From assembly GCA_029834535.1 (NCBI GenBank), contig JAQMWT010000370.1:202572-266571 (forward strand): a stretch of 64,000 bases of DNA. The letters run 5' to 3'. A program made the position numbers and the translations under genes. The stretch comes from Chrysophaeum taylorii. Taxonomy: Eukaryota; Sar; Pelagophyceae; Pelagomonadales; Pelagomonadaceae. The notes under the pieces are model-generated. The model saw nothing but the letters and a program-made list of their open reading frames with translations. It did no database searches and had not been told where the DNA came from. This document shows positions 47,801 to 57,885 of this stretch, in pieces. How positions within the stretch are numbered: position 1 is the stretch's first letter; every line of letters starts with the position of its first letter.

Positions 47801-50800
47801 CTAAAATCTGCTTTTGTGGTGGTGGTAGTAGTACCTGTCGTCGTCCTTTGCGTTTTTGAGGTGCTGCTTGTAGGCCTTGAGCATCTCCTCCTCCTCTTCC
47901 TTCTTGATTTGCTTTTTGATCATCTTCTTGATCTGCTTTTTCTCGTAGGCGGAGAGCGCGTCGGGGAGATAGGTCGGGGAGTTGACGGGCGCGGGCTCGC
48001 CGACCGTGACATACTCGGTGGGCGCGGGCAAGTAGGGGTTGTATGGCGTGGGAGCTTCCGTTCGCCCGACCGCGGGTCGGGGCGTGGTCTGCTGGTTCTG
48101 GACATACAAGTTTTTGACCCACAAGTTTTTGACGTACAGATCGCCGCCGTTGGAGTACGCGTACTCGTCTTTCTTGCCGTACTTGTTGTTGTTCTTGGAG
48201 TACGCGTACTCGTAGTCCTTACCGTACTCCTTCTTGGAGCGCCTGGCTTCCTTCTTCGGATAATGAGACGCGATGAGCTTCCGGTTGCGGACGAAGGAGC
48301 TGTCGGATGTCTCTTCATCCGAAATGGCATTTGTGTCCAGGTAGGAGGCTGAGGCGTAGACGTCCCACAACTCCTTAAACGGCGACTCGTCCGTCCAGGG
48401 TTTGGTATCGCCGTTGAAGTGGAGGGCGAACGCAGATTCCACTTCAATGCCGAGGTCGCGGAGCGTGGAGGGTTGGACAAACCCGAGGCCAGAGAGGACC
48501 GATATGTCGGCGGTCAGTGCGGACTCCCAGCACTGAACTTTTCCCGCGAGAGCGACGATCCCGAGACCGAGGCCGTGGGCGAGGGAGCCGACGGGGAAAA
48601 TGCTCGCGGCAGCGTCGAGCCACGCGTGATAGGCGCGGGTGAGGTTTGCCGCGCGCCACTTTGGAACGTCGATCGAAACGAGACCCCAGTTCCAGGCGGG
48701 TTCGAGTTGGAGGCGAGTTCCCACATCTGTAGCCGTAAAAGCGTTCGAGCAGGCGAAAAAGGTCTCGCAATCAACTTTCGTTTTTGCCGCAGCCAATTTG
48801 GCGAGAAAGTCGTGGGGCATGCAGTTCTCCTTCTTCTCGTCGTCGCAGAAGGCTTTGGAATAGGGCGCGCCGCGGGGGATGCCGTCGAAACCCAAATACG
48901 ACGTCTCGAGGACGTTCATCAACACGGAAGACGCCATTCCGCCGTCTTCTTCGACGAACCAGTTCTGGCAGCTCGCGACGACCGGCGCGCGGGACGTCTC
49001 GTGGACGGCGGCGATGATATCGCCCTGCACCAAAACGTCGTCGTCGAGCAGAATTAGGCGGTCCGCGTGTGCGAACGCTTCCAACGTTGGTAAGTAAAAT
49101 CTCGCGAGATTGAACGGGGACGCGTGCTTTGGATCCCTGTCTTTGGCGTAAGTAGTACCGCTCTCGTCAGCCTCCGAAGAAACCTGCCAGACCAGCTCGA
49201 GCTCGGATTGGACGGAGGCCATCGACCGGAGCTCGAAGGTCGCGCCCTCGCAAGCGCCGAGGACCTCCTTCAAATCCCAGGCCGGGTCCGACTCGTCGTC
49301 GGGGAGGACCAAATGAAACACGAGCGCCTCGACGTCCGAGGCGTGAAGGCACACGGAGGTGAGGGTGGCGGCGATCGCGAACGCGCGGTCGGAGAGAAGC
49401 GCGACGTGCGTTTTTTTCTTCTTCTTCTCCTCCGAGAGTGTTTCTTTTTCGGAAGAAGAAGAAGAAGAAGAAGAGGATTTTTTTGTAATGATGCCACCGT
49501 TGCCGGTTCTCGGGTTGAGGAAGTGCCCGAAGCCCGCCTTGTTGAGGCCGGTGGCGACGGCGTCGAAGTTGTGGACCTTATCCCTGAGGCTCCGGGAGTC
49601 TCTGGTAATCGATCCGCCCGTCGTCGCGAGGAGCGAATCCAAAACAGCCTCGCCAGAGTCGACGTCGAGGAAGTCGAGGACGCGGCGAAAACAGTCCCGC
49701 GGACTCGCGACGCAGGACTCGTATTCGACGTGCAAGACCTCCACGTCCATCGACGCCAACAGCGCGTTCCTCGCCACGCGCTGGGCGATAGTTTGCTTCA
49801 AAAATTGGACGAGTCTGTCGACCTGGACGTTTACGCGGAGGTCGCGGTTGCACTTGCCGCCTTTCGTGCAGTGGAAGCTGCCGAGGGTCTGGCCGATCCG
49901 CAGTGATATGTACGAGCTGACGAGGTTCATGCGATCCAAAATCACAAGTTTGGCACCGAGCTCGGAGATAACGCCCGTCAAGTTGTAGCCTCCGGCGGCG
50001 GCGGCGGGAGAAGAGGAGGGCTTTCGCAGCCAGCCTCCCATCACTTTCAAGCCCGAGACGGTCGTGTGGAGCGGACAGGAACACGGCATTTGGATGTTGT
50101 CTTGGGAGAAGGAGGCGTGGACGAGGCGGTCGTCGGGGTTTAGGATGCCGTTCGGCGCCGCGAGTTCTTGGTGCTGCTGCTGCTCCTCCTCCTCGGAGAA
50201 GATATTGTCGCGGGCGTCGCCAGGCCTCTCGGCGCCGACGACGTGGGCCACAAAGTAGTGGAATGCGGCCTGCATGACCTTCTGGTGCCAAAATACCGGC
50301 GCCTCGCTGCCCGCGGGGGCGTTTTCGGCGCCCGCCTCGGCCGCGGCCACGACGATCGCGCGGTTCAAGAGCGCACAAATCGTCCCCAAGTGCGAGCCGT
50401 AATAAGAATAGTTCGCTGCCTCTGCCTGAGTCGCGTAGCAGCTTTCGGGGAGGTGCTGCCCCCGTTCGGTTTCTTGCAGCAACGACTCGAGGAGCCGGGC
50501 CGTGATCGACCAGTGGCAGACGGCTTTAGGCTGACAGACGTCGGCCCACTCGGTCGCCTCGCGCAACAACAGGGCTTCGCGCGGCCAACCGCGACCCGAG
50601 GACTGCGTCTCGCCCGAGGCGCAGACGTTTTCGTGGCGATCGAGGATCGACATGAACCACTCCGAGCCCGAGCGCGGTGCCGTCCACACGAAAAAGGCGT
50701 TCGTTTTTGCTTTTTTTCGGATTTCGGCGGCCGCCTGAACCTCTTTCCGTTTCTTTTCGTATTCGCTCTTCATTTTCGGGGCGTGAGCCAAAAAGTACTC

Positions 50801-51961
50801 GGCGTATTCGTCGATCGCCACCTCCCAGGACCACGGCTTGCGATCGCCGTTCCAATGGAGCGCATAGTACGTCTCGATGCCCCTATTCGCCACCTCCTTC
50901 GATCTACTCAAGTCGTCGGCTTCGACGAACCCAAGACCGTGCAGAACGGGCAGGTCGTCGTCGTCCATGCAGACCATGTCGTCGGCGAGCGCGAGAAAGG
51001 GAATCCCCAGCCCGTACGCGAGCGAGGAGGTCGGAAACCAACCGTAGTGTGCGTTGGCGTTGATCCACCTGAAGTAGACTTCGGTCAGGTTCGCGTCCCT
51101 CCACGCGGTCAAGTTGAACTTGTTGAGCCCAAAATTCCACGCGCGCTTCGTTCTCAACTCCTCCAGAGTCAAGACGGCCTTATCTTCGCGGATCTCCGCA
51201 GACGCCTCGGCGAGGGTGTCGAAGAATCCCGGCGGCGCACACTCCTCGTCCTCCAGCGACCGGCACGTGGCATTCGAAACGTCGGCCCTCGCGCCCGTCA
51301 TCGACCCGAACCCAAAATACGGAACTTGGACGTACGAAAAGTTCAGCGACGCCTCCATCCTCCCGCAGTCGTTCCAGATCCAGTTGAGGCACCCCGCCGA
51401 AATCGCCTTTGTCTGAGGATAGTCCCAGAGCTTTCCGACGTCGCCGCGCATCACTATGTCGTCATCCATAAAAATTATCCTGTCGAGGTGCGCGAACTCG
51501 GGGAGGAGCGCGAGGTAGAATCGGAGGCAGTTAAACACCGAGTTGTGCTTCGCGCCGTGGTCCCACGACGCCACCTGAACGGTGTGCGGAGTGATTGGGA
51601 CTTCGATTTCCCAAGTCGTCGGAAGCCCCAAGCTTCGGATCGAACTCACGATTCCTGACTCGGTGTAGATCCGAAGCGTCGACCCCTCGCAACTCTCGGG
51701 GAGGATGCTCCAAACGACCTCCTCGCGCCGGTCGGGCACCACCACGTGAAACGCCAGAAACTTCTCCGTATTCACACACACGCTGTCCAGAAGCGCCGTC
51801 GTCGGCTCGATCCGGTCCGTCAGTATGATTATTTCTACGGGGTTCTCCGTCCCCCTTCGCGGCGTCGTCGTCGTCGTCGTCGTCGTCGAGTCCCCCGCCG
51901 CCGCCGCCGTAAACAACGCGGTCGTCGCGATGATCTTCACGACCACCAACAACACCATCAT
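47801..51961 (-). CDS. GT8 glycosyltransferase - sulfotransferase - GT8 glycosyltransferase fusion
   Basis: A 1386-residue protein in one frame. An N-terminal hydrophobic stretch (VLLVVVKIIATTALFTAAAAG) is a signal or signal-anchor. Domain 1 (about 35-390) is a GT8 family transferase: FNCLRFYLALLPEFAHLDRI then IFMDDDIVM with the DxD near residue 165, and FGLNKFNLTAWRDANLTEVY. Domain 2 (about 415-790) is a sulfotransferase: 5'-phosphosulfate loop FFVWTAPRSGSEWFMSILDR near 427, and the 3'-phosphate region LVILDRMNLVSSYIS near 674. Domain 3 (about 840-1250) is a second GT8: LLSDRAFAIAATLTSVC, FNLARFYLPTLEAFAHADRL then ILLDDDVLVQGD near 970, and WNWGLVSIDVPKWRAANLTR. The tail repeats Lys/Tyr-rich motifs (KYGKKDEYAYS, YVKNLWVKNLYVQN) and ends in a basic region. 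A Golgi role in making a sulfated glycan is inferred. Confidence 0.88.
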   Translation of the reverse strand: MMVLLVVVKIIATTALFTAAAAGDSTTTTTTTTPRRGTENPVEIIILTDRIEPTTALLDSVCVNTEKFLAFHVVVPDRREEVVWSILPESCEGSTLRIYTESGIVSSIRSLGLPTTWEIEVPITPHTVQVASWDHGAKHNSVFNCLRFYLALLPEFAHLDRIIFMDDDIVMRGDVGKLWDYPQTKAISAGCLNWIWNDCGRMEASLNFSYVQVPYFGFGSMTGARADVSNATCRSLEDEECAPPGFFDTLAEASAEIREDKAVLTLEELRTKRAWNFGLNKFNLTAWRDANLTEVYFRWINANAHYGWFPTSSLAYGLGIPFLALADDMVCMDDDDLPVLHGLGFVEADDLSRSKEVANRGIETYYALHWNGDRKPWSWEVAIDEYAEYFLAHAPKMKSEYEKKRKEVQAAAEIRKKAKTNAFFVWTAPRSGSEWFMSILDRHENVCASGETQSSGRGWPREALLLREATEWADVCQPKAVCHWSITARLLESLLQETERGQHLPESCYATQAEAANYSYYGSHLGTICALLNRAIVVAAAEAGAENAPAGSEAPVFWHQKVMQAAFHYFVAHVVGAERPGDARDNIFSEEEEQQQHQELAAPNGILNPDDRLVHASFSQDNIQMPCSCPLHTTVSGLKVMGGWLRKPSSSPAAAAGGYNLTGVISELGAKLVILDRMNLVSSYISLRIGQTLGSFHCTKGGKCNRDLRVNVQVDRLVQFLKQTIAQRVARNALLASMDVEVLHVEYESCVASPRDCFRRVLDFLDVDSGEAVLDSLLATTGGSITRDSRSLRDKVHNFDAVATGLNKAGFGHFLNPRTGNGGIITKKSSSSSSSSSEKETLSEEKKKKKTHVALLSDRAFAIAATLTSVCLHASDVEALVFHLVLPDDESDPAWDLKEVLGACEGATFELRSMASVQSELELVWQVSSEADESGTTYAKDRDPKHASPFNLARFYLPTLEAFAHADRLILLDDDVLVQGDIIAAVHETSRAPVVASCQNWFVEEDGGMASSVLMNVLETSYLGFDGIPRGAPYSKAFCDDEKKENCMPHDFLAKLAAAKTKVDCETFFACSNAFTATDVGTRLQLEPAWNWGLVSIDVPKWRAANLTRAYHAWLDAAASIFPVGSLAHGLGLGIVALAGKVQCWESALTADISVLSGLGFVQPSTLRDLGIEVESAFALHFNGDTKPWTDESPFKELWDVYASASYLDTNAISDEETSDSSFVRNRKLIASHYPKKEARRSKKEYGKDYEYAYSKNNNKYGKKDEYAYSNGGDLYVKNLWVKNLYVQNQQTTPRPAVGRTEAPTPYNPYLPAPTEYVTVGEPAPVNSPTYLPDALSAYEKKQIKKMIKKQIKKEEEEEMLKAYKQHLKNAKDDDRYYYHHHKSRF

Positions 51962-52347
51962 GCGTCTCCGTTGTTGTTGTGAATGCTGGCTGGCTGGATT
52001 CGCCGCGGGTAACAGAGAGGCGGTTTTGCCGGAATGTTGCGGGTCTTAGGCCACAGAATACATCCCCGTTAGGCCTACGTTTCCGCGAATCGTCACTCCA
52101 CTTCCGTACCACGAAGGCAGTTATGTTTCAGGTAAATTATTTCGGCCAGTATATCGCCTAGAACCTCAACCAACGACAACGGCAATTCTTCGTTCACCAC
52201 TCTCTATATACTAATACTAATGGACTCCTTCCTACTCGTCGTCGTCCTTAATTAATAATAAACCCTTAATAATATCAACTCACTCCCTTACCCTCACACA
52301 CCAAACAACAACAACAACGTCAGCAGCAGCAACAACACACAATAATA
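51962..52347. other. Shared upstream region of two divergent genes
   Basis: 386 bases between the GT8 fusion and the SAC1-like gene. It becomes AT-rich toward 52150-52350 with a TATATACT at 52205 and (ACA)n/(CAG)n runs just before the SAC1-like start. No gene is seen. Confidence 0.5.
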
Positions 52348-53727
52348 ATGGCCGCCGCCGCCGCCGCCGCCTCAGCCCCCGCCGTACGATGGCACGCCGA
52401 CGGGCTCGTGTTCGAGGGGGTTGAAGGGTTTGCCCTCGCGCGGCAGGGGAACGACGTGTTCGTGTGCGAGACGAAAGCGACCGTGCACTCGCCTGCGACC
52501 CCGATCGACGGCGTTTTCGGGCTGTATTCTCTGCCAAGCGGCCCCTACGTGGCCCTCGTCCTCGAGTCCGAGGCGTTGAACGAGTGCCTGCGGAAGGTGA
52601 CGAAGATCGGGCTCGCGCCCGTGTGCCAGCTCCGACTGAACTCGCAGCTCCGGGCTGACGAAGCCCTCGAAGTCGGGCTGCTGTCAAAGGCGCTCCGCGA
52701 ACATCCGTGGGTTTTTTCGCCGCGGTCTCTCGCGACGCGGTGCGTGCTGCGGCAGGACGAGGACGACGAGTTCGAGGACGAACGGTTCTTCTGGAACCGG
52801 GTCGCGCTCCAGCGCATTCCGAGAGCTTGGGGGTTGGCGTGCGCGTGCGCGGTCGCGTCGCCCGTCGCGGATATCGAAGGCGGTCGGAACGTTTTTTTGA
52901 TATCCCGGATAGCCTGCGATTCGCTGTCGTCGGGGTATGGCCAGGGTGTCAACTTGGTCGAGACCGAGCTGATGATGGAACACCGGTCCTTCGTGTTCGT
53001 GCGGTGTTCGTTGTTAGATCTGACGATCGCGTTCGTCGACGCGCTCCTCGCCGATTACGGCGGGAAGACGGCGACTTTCGTGATGGATATAGGGGAGAGG
53101 CGGCTGCGGGCCCAGGCCGCAGACCTCGCCTCCTTGAGGAATGGGGGCAAGGTTCGGGTTGTGGTCATCACGCAAAACGACGTCTCGGCGGTCGCGACGG
53201 CGGTAGAACTGGCGTCGTCGGCCGGATTTCTAGTTTTCGCGCGGTCTCCGGCGACCGACGAGGCGGTTCTGTTTGGGGCGCAGCAGATTATCGGCGAGGA
53301 GTCGGAGGAGTTCGAAAGCATCTACGCGGACCACGCCGCGCGGCTCGCGAGCTTGTTGAAGTCGCCGAGCGCCGGAATTTTTTCGGGGCTCTCGGACGTC
53401 GCTTCGAGCGTCCTCGAAGGCCCGCGCGCCGACGCGACCCAGCTGTTGCTTCTGGGGGGTGCCGAGGACCCCAAGAAGCGCCGGTTTTTGGGAGCCGCGA
53501 CCCCCGTCCACCCGTTGGAGCGCGTGGACGTGTTCGCCGCCAAGGTCATCCTCCTCTTCTCCGCGATCTTCTTCGTTCTCCCGAAAGAAGCGCCGCTCCG
53601 AGCTAAAGCCAACGTGGCCCTCCTCATCCTCCTCCAGGCCCTCGTCATCGCCTTTGGCGCCCAGCTCTACGACGGCCGCCTCGCCAAATCCCTCGCCCTC
53701 ACCTCTCGCTTTTTTCTTCTTCTTTAA
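52348..53727 (+). CDS. SAC1-like protein lacking the phosphatase motif
   Basis: A 459-residue protein with the SAC-domain N-terminal layout: IDGVFGLYSLPSGPYVALVL near 52, then FFWNRVALQRI, NVFLISRIACDSLSSGYGQG then VNLVETELMM and RSFVFVRCS (about 150-220), as in Sac1 phosphoinositide phosphatases. In Sac1 the catalytic CX5R box (NCxDCLDRTN) follows further on; here no such box exists, and the region around residues 255-310 reads VRVVVITQNDVSAVATAVEL and FLVFARSPATDEAVLFGA instead. The following EESEEFESIYADHAARLASL block and two C-terminal membrane spans (VILLFSAIFFVLP, ALLILLQALVIAFGA) fit Sac1 again. A non-catalytic ER/Golgi membrane SAC1 paralogue is inferred. Confidence 0.75.
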   Translation: MAAAAAAASAPAVRWHADGLVFEGVEGFALARQGNDVFVCETKATVHSPATPIDGVFGLYSLPSGPYVALVLESEALNECLRKVTKIGLAPVCQLRLNSQLRADEALEVGLLSKALREHPWVFSPRSLATRCVLRQDEDDEFEDERFFWNRVALQRIPRAWGLACACAVASPVADIEGGRNVFLISRIACDSLSSGYGQGVNLVETELMMEHRSFVFVRCSLLDLTIAFVDALLADYGGKTATFVMDIGERRLRAQAADLASLRNGGKVRVVVITQNDVSAVATAVELASSAGFLVFARSPATDEAVLFGAQQIIGEESEEFESIYADHAARLASLLKSPSAGIFSGLSDVASSVLEGPRADATQLLLLGGAEDPKKRRFLGAATPVHPLERVDVFAAKVILLFSAIFFVLPKEAPLRAKANVALLILLQALVIAFGAQLYDGRLAKSLALTSRFFLLL

Positions 53728-55136
53728 GTATCATCCTCATCGCCTCCCGTCGCGGTCAACAGACGCCGCGAAGCGTCGTGGATCGCCGAATCCCAGTCGA
53801 TCCTTCGAAAAAAGACCCACATTTGGATCAGGAAGCTCGTGGTTGCCGCGACGGCGCCGCACGCCAAAAGGGCGGGGACGGCGGCTTGGTCGAGTTGGAG
53901 GTAGTACACCGAAAAGAACGCGACGGGAGCGCCTACGCCGTACCACGATACGAAATTCGAGATGGCGATCGCCTGGGGTTTCCCCGCCCCCGCGAGCGCC
54001 CCCTGAACCGTCGTGTTGAGGGCGTCGGACCACACCATGAGAGCGAGGGCGGGGGCGCTCTTTCCCACGAGGCGCGCGATCGGTCGGTCGTTCTTGCTCC
54101 TCGTCGAGAACAGAGTCGCGGCAAACGACGCGCCGCCTAGAACAAGACCAGCCGCTACGACCGCCCCTCCCCCAAAGGCGAGCAAGAGCCCAACTTTCGC
54201 CGCCCCGCGCGCCGCGAGAGGGTCGGCGTGACCCACGGCTTTCCCGACGCACACCGAGACGCCCACCGCGAGCCCCAGCCAGCACAGTTCGAAGACCGTC
54301 TCGAGGTTCAGGCAAATCGCGAGGGCACCTACGACAGTTTCGGCGGAAGGACGCGTGCCACCGAGGACCATCAGCAACTCGAGAGACCACCACTCGAGGC
54401 AAATAAAGACCAACCCCGGAACCGCGAGCCGGAGATACTCGAGAATTCCGTCCGTCCGAAGAGCTTCTTTCCACCGCGGCCGAAAGACGCTCCGCAGACG
54501 ACCCGCGCGCACCATCACGGGAACTTGCAGGAAAACGTAGAGCGAATTGTACACCACCGACGCCCAGGCCGCGCCCTTCCACCCGAAGCGCGAGACGAAG
54601 GCCCAAACGACGAAAGGCGCCGCAGCGCACACGGCTCCGCAAACCATTAAGTTCGATCGGGCGAGCCCCTCGGCCGTCATGACGCGCTGGAGGATCGTCA
54701 TAGCATTGAGACCGCCCACCGACGCGATCAGCCGCGTCGCGTACTGCTGCGCCATACGAGAGAGCCCGGTCGGTTGCCCGAGAACCCGGAGAACGCGCCC
54801 CGCGCAGAACGCGAGCCCGATCGACGGCAAGAGCCCCACGCTCGTCACCACCAAGGCCCGTTGCGCGTACACGCCCTGCAGCCCGCTCTTCCCCGCGCCG
54901 GCGGCCTGGGGGCACAACGTCCGAAGCGCAGAGATGAGCCCGTACGACACCGAGAAGGCCGTCACGTTGAAATACGATCGAGCGAGCGCGACAGCGTCCA
55001 AAGCCTCGGAGGACCCCTCGCGCCCCACGATCGCGAGACTCACCGTCACGGGGAGGTACTCGGACAGGTTGGCGACGGCCGTCGGCAGGGCGACCGAGAC
55101 CACCTCGCGCACCAACGACCGACCCTGGTCCGTCAT
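53724..55136 (-). CDS. MATE-family multidrug/organic cation antiporter
   Basis: A 470-residue protein with twelve hydrophobic segments in two halves, as in MATE transporters. Typical blocks: VSVALPTAVANLSEYLPVTV, SYGLISALRTLCPQAAGAGK (the conserved Q-A-x-G after helix 2), QRALVVTSVGLLPSIGLAF, and in the second half VGVSVCVGKAVGHADPLAAR and VQGALAGAGKPQAIAISNFV (G-x-G-x-Q). It is expected to export organic cations or metabolites in exchange for H+ or Na+. Its TAA stop overlaps that of the SAC1-like gene in a palindromic TTAA. A motif array lies directly upstream of its start. Confidence 0.92.
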   Translation of the reverse strand: MTDQGRSLVREVVSVALPTAVANLSEYLPVTVSLAIVGREGSSEALDAVALARSYFNVTAFSVSYGLISALRTLCPQAAGAGKSGLQGVYAQRALVVTSVGLLPSIGLAFCAGRVLRVLGQPTGLSRMAQQYATRLIASVGGLNAMTILQRVMTAEGLARSNLMVCGAVCAAAPFVVWAFVSRFGWKGAAWASVVYNSLYVFLQVPVMVRAGRLRSVFRPRWKEALRTDGILEYLRLAVPGLVFICLEWWSLELLMVLGGTRPSAETVVGALAICLNLETVFELCWLGLAVGVSVCVGKAVGHADPLAARGAAKVGLLLAFGGGAVVAAGLVLGGASFAATLFSTRSKNDRPIARLVGKSAPALALMVWSDALNTTVQGALAGAGKPQAIAISNFVSWYGVGAPVAFFSVYYLQLDQAAVPALLACGAVAATTSFLIQMWVFFRRIDWDSAIHDASRRLLTATGGDEDDT

Positions 55137-55180
55137 CTTCTGACGTCACACTAATATTACCAAGAGGGATATGATCGGAG

Positions 55181-55515
55181 GAGGCAAGTTTGGTCAACAA
55201 CAAGTAGTTTGGTCAATTTCTTTTTTTAAGTTTGCTCGATTTTTTATGTATGTTTTTTTAAGGATTCTTAATTTTCACAAGTTTGGTCACTTTCATCAAT
55301 AGAAGAAGTTTGATCAGAGTTAAAAGTTTGGTCACTCCTCCTCCTCCTCCTCGGAAGAATTTTGCCTTAAGTTTTTGATCAATCAACCCTTTTTCAAGTT
55401 TGATTAATAACCTTGTAAGTTTGGTCAACAAGAGTTTTTTGATCACTACTCCTCAAAAAACTTCCACAGTATTGACCAAACTTTTTTTTGTTGGCTTTTT
55501 AAATCAAACTTTTAA
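55181..55515 (-). repeat. Array of short GACCAAACTT motifs upstream of the MATE gene
   Basis: About ten copies of AAGTTTGGTCA-like units (plus strand) in 330 bases, for example near 55184, 55206, 55279, 55325 and 55416, with diverged ones such as AAGTTTGATCAGAG, and two in reverse near 55473 and 55502. Spacing is irregular. In gene orientation the unit is TGACCAAACTT. The array starts about 45 bases upstream of the MATE start codon. Confidence 0.7.
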
Positions 55516-57885
55516 GAAAGAAGAAGAAGGCTTTTCAAGCCGGGGGCGCGTGAGCGCTTTTGGTGCGAAAATGCTTTTAAAACGACAGCTAGGTGCTGCA
55601 GCCACGCAGAATCTACCGTGGCGTTACACGCCGCGCGGCATGGGCACCCCCCCCCATGACCGCCCGCCCGCCTTAGAAGGAGATCCATCCTAAGACAGCG
55701 CGGCGACGATACGATACGCGCAAGGAGAGCGGGCAGCGACGCGCGGCCTCGAGACCAGATTTTCCCCACGGCTTGGCGTATTTAAGCTTGGCCCATTCTC
55801 GTACCTTCCATCGTTCGTAGAAGCCACCCAAACCGCGACTCACCACGGTGGTGTTGCCGTAGTCGTGCGTCATTCTTCAGCAACATGCAGAGACATCGCA
55901 CACCAGACTTATTATTACATGGTCTTCTGCGTGAGACGGATCACCCCATTCTGCATCCCAAAATCTCTCCGAGAGGGAGCGCGTCTTTGATAATCGACTC
56001 GGGGTCGAGTTAAAACGCGAAACTCGACGACGACCTCGAGAAGAAACTGCGAGAGGCAACGCTCCTGGAGGGAGCACCCAATGATTGTGTAGTCCCACAC
56101 TTGTGCGGGGCCGTACAGGACCACGTTCAGGAGTTCCTCATCGTCGCGTACCCGATCCGGAGTCAGCTGTCCAGCTTGATCATGGGAAAACGGCAACGCG
56201 AGCACGTGCCGTTACGCCAGCATAAACAACTCGCACGACCGTAAGTGAACACCTCCTTATCATCCTCCTCCTCGCGCATCTCGATAACCCCGCCCTGCCG
56301 CAAGAGAGATCTCCCCGGGAGCTGCTGCTGCTGCAACGTCGAACACTGTGCTACGAGAATTTAAGTCGGCAAATACAAGCTGCGGCGCGAAGGGATGTCA
56401 AGACACCCTCGCTCCGGAAGAGATCGTCGCTGACACCACCCCTGTAATTCTAACCCAGTCATCATCAGTACGAGTCTAAAATATGACAAGTTTGATGTGA
56501 TTGTTCGAAATTTGATCACACCAAATTGAATGCCACCAAGTTTGCCCATACACGCGCATCAACATGCGAATACTCACAGAACAACATCCACAAACAAGGC
56601 CTGCGTAAGACAACGCTGATACCATGCTGTTTCCTCGTCGCCCAAGATTATTCGGATGCGCCTTATTAGTTCGATGTTTATGACAGACTACAGCGAATGA
56701 TCCCGGTTCGTCATCTCGTGCCTTTAGCGGATGACATTGTTTGTTGCAGATGTCTATCAAACGCATATGCCGAGAAGAAGAGCCGCCTGACTTGCCCTCC
56801 ACAAAGCCCTTGATGAGGACCGACACGGCGTCGCAGAAGTGCTTCGCGATATAGCAGGATCTTTGTCGGCAAGAAGGTTCGAAGAGCAGGCGTGCCTTTT
56901 ACAACACGCGCGACGGTATTGTCTACTTGCACATCACAAAGAACAGCACGCACATAAAAGCTGCACCTTGCATATAGCACTTGAACGACAGTGCTGTCGC
57001 GCTGTAGACCATGTTGTTGTACGCGCCGTCTAAAAACTTGCCGCCCGCGTCGAACATCAGATGCTGCTGCAAGTCGGCCTCGAGAACACACATGCTGAAC
57101 TTGGCATCTTGGTTAGATCGAGTAAAGTGGACTACCCTCATATTTTTTGCGCGCTCCGAGCTGCGACAGCGTACTCGGCGATCTCTCATAGTCGTTTACC
57201 TTCGTCTGGACACGCTTAGACTTGTTGTTTTCTTTCTCGGCGTCGTGGTCAACCGACGTCGGCGTGTTACCACCACCACGCGACCCGAGCGACGACGAAA
57301 CCCGCATCGATACCGTGTTCGTTTCGAAGTCGAAGGACGCTCCGGTGTCTCAGAGCGAAATGCAGAACCGCTGAAAGCTTGATCACACGGCGGCCCTTGT
57401 TTTAAAGTCCTCCACAATAATTAATTGGGAAACGTGTGTCAGTCCGTCAGAGAACTCTACCGGACCTCTACTTTCTGTTCTTTTCCCTATGTATGCTCGA
57501 AACGGAAACACAAAATCTGCGTTTTGTGAAGCCGATTTATTTCAAAACGCTTCACTCGCGGCCTACTTTCTGTTCTTTTGGTAATGTATGCGCCAAAAGC
57601 AAAGCTCTTTATAAAATGTTTTCTCCTTGGCATCTGCGAGAGCCTTGTAGTATTGGAGAGAGCGAAGAACTTTGAGCGAGAATCTGGGGTGGTACGTCTC
57701 GAGTTCGGATCCTGTCTATTTTCTTTTGCCTTTTTTTTTTGGCCTCCCCTCGACCCAAACCCCGCCCTTGAAGATATAACGATCCTAGAAGATATATCCT
57801 GGCATCCTATATCCTGGCATCCTAGAAGATATAACGATCAGAATCCTGGCGTCACAGCGAAGTTCCGACCCCAGCACTGTGGATT
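55516..57885. other. Gene-poor region left of the Helitron
   Basis: No gene is recognised. Minus-strand frames between 56480 and 57190 have unbiased composition (FDAGGKFLDGAYNNMVYSAT, then CDAVSVLIKGFVEGKSGG after a stop and a frame change) and may be the remains of one gene. A ~95-base imperfect tandem duplication starts near 57467 and 57562 (CTACTTTCTGTTCTTTT twice). Short AGAAGATATA/TCCTGGCATCCTA repeats lie at 57769-57847. Confidence 0.5.
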
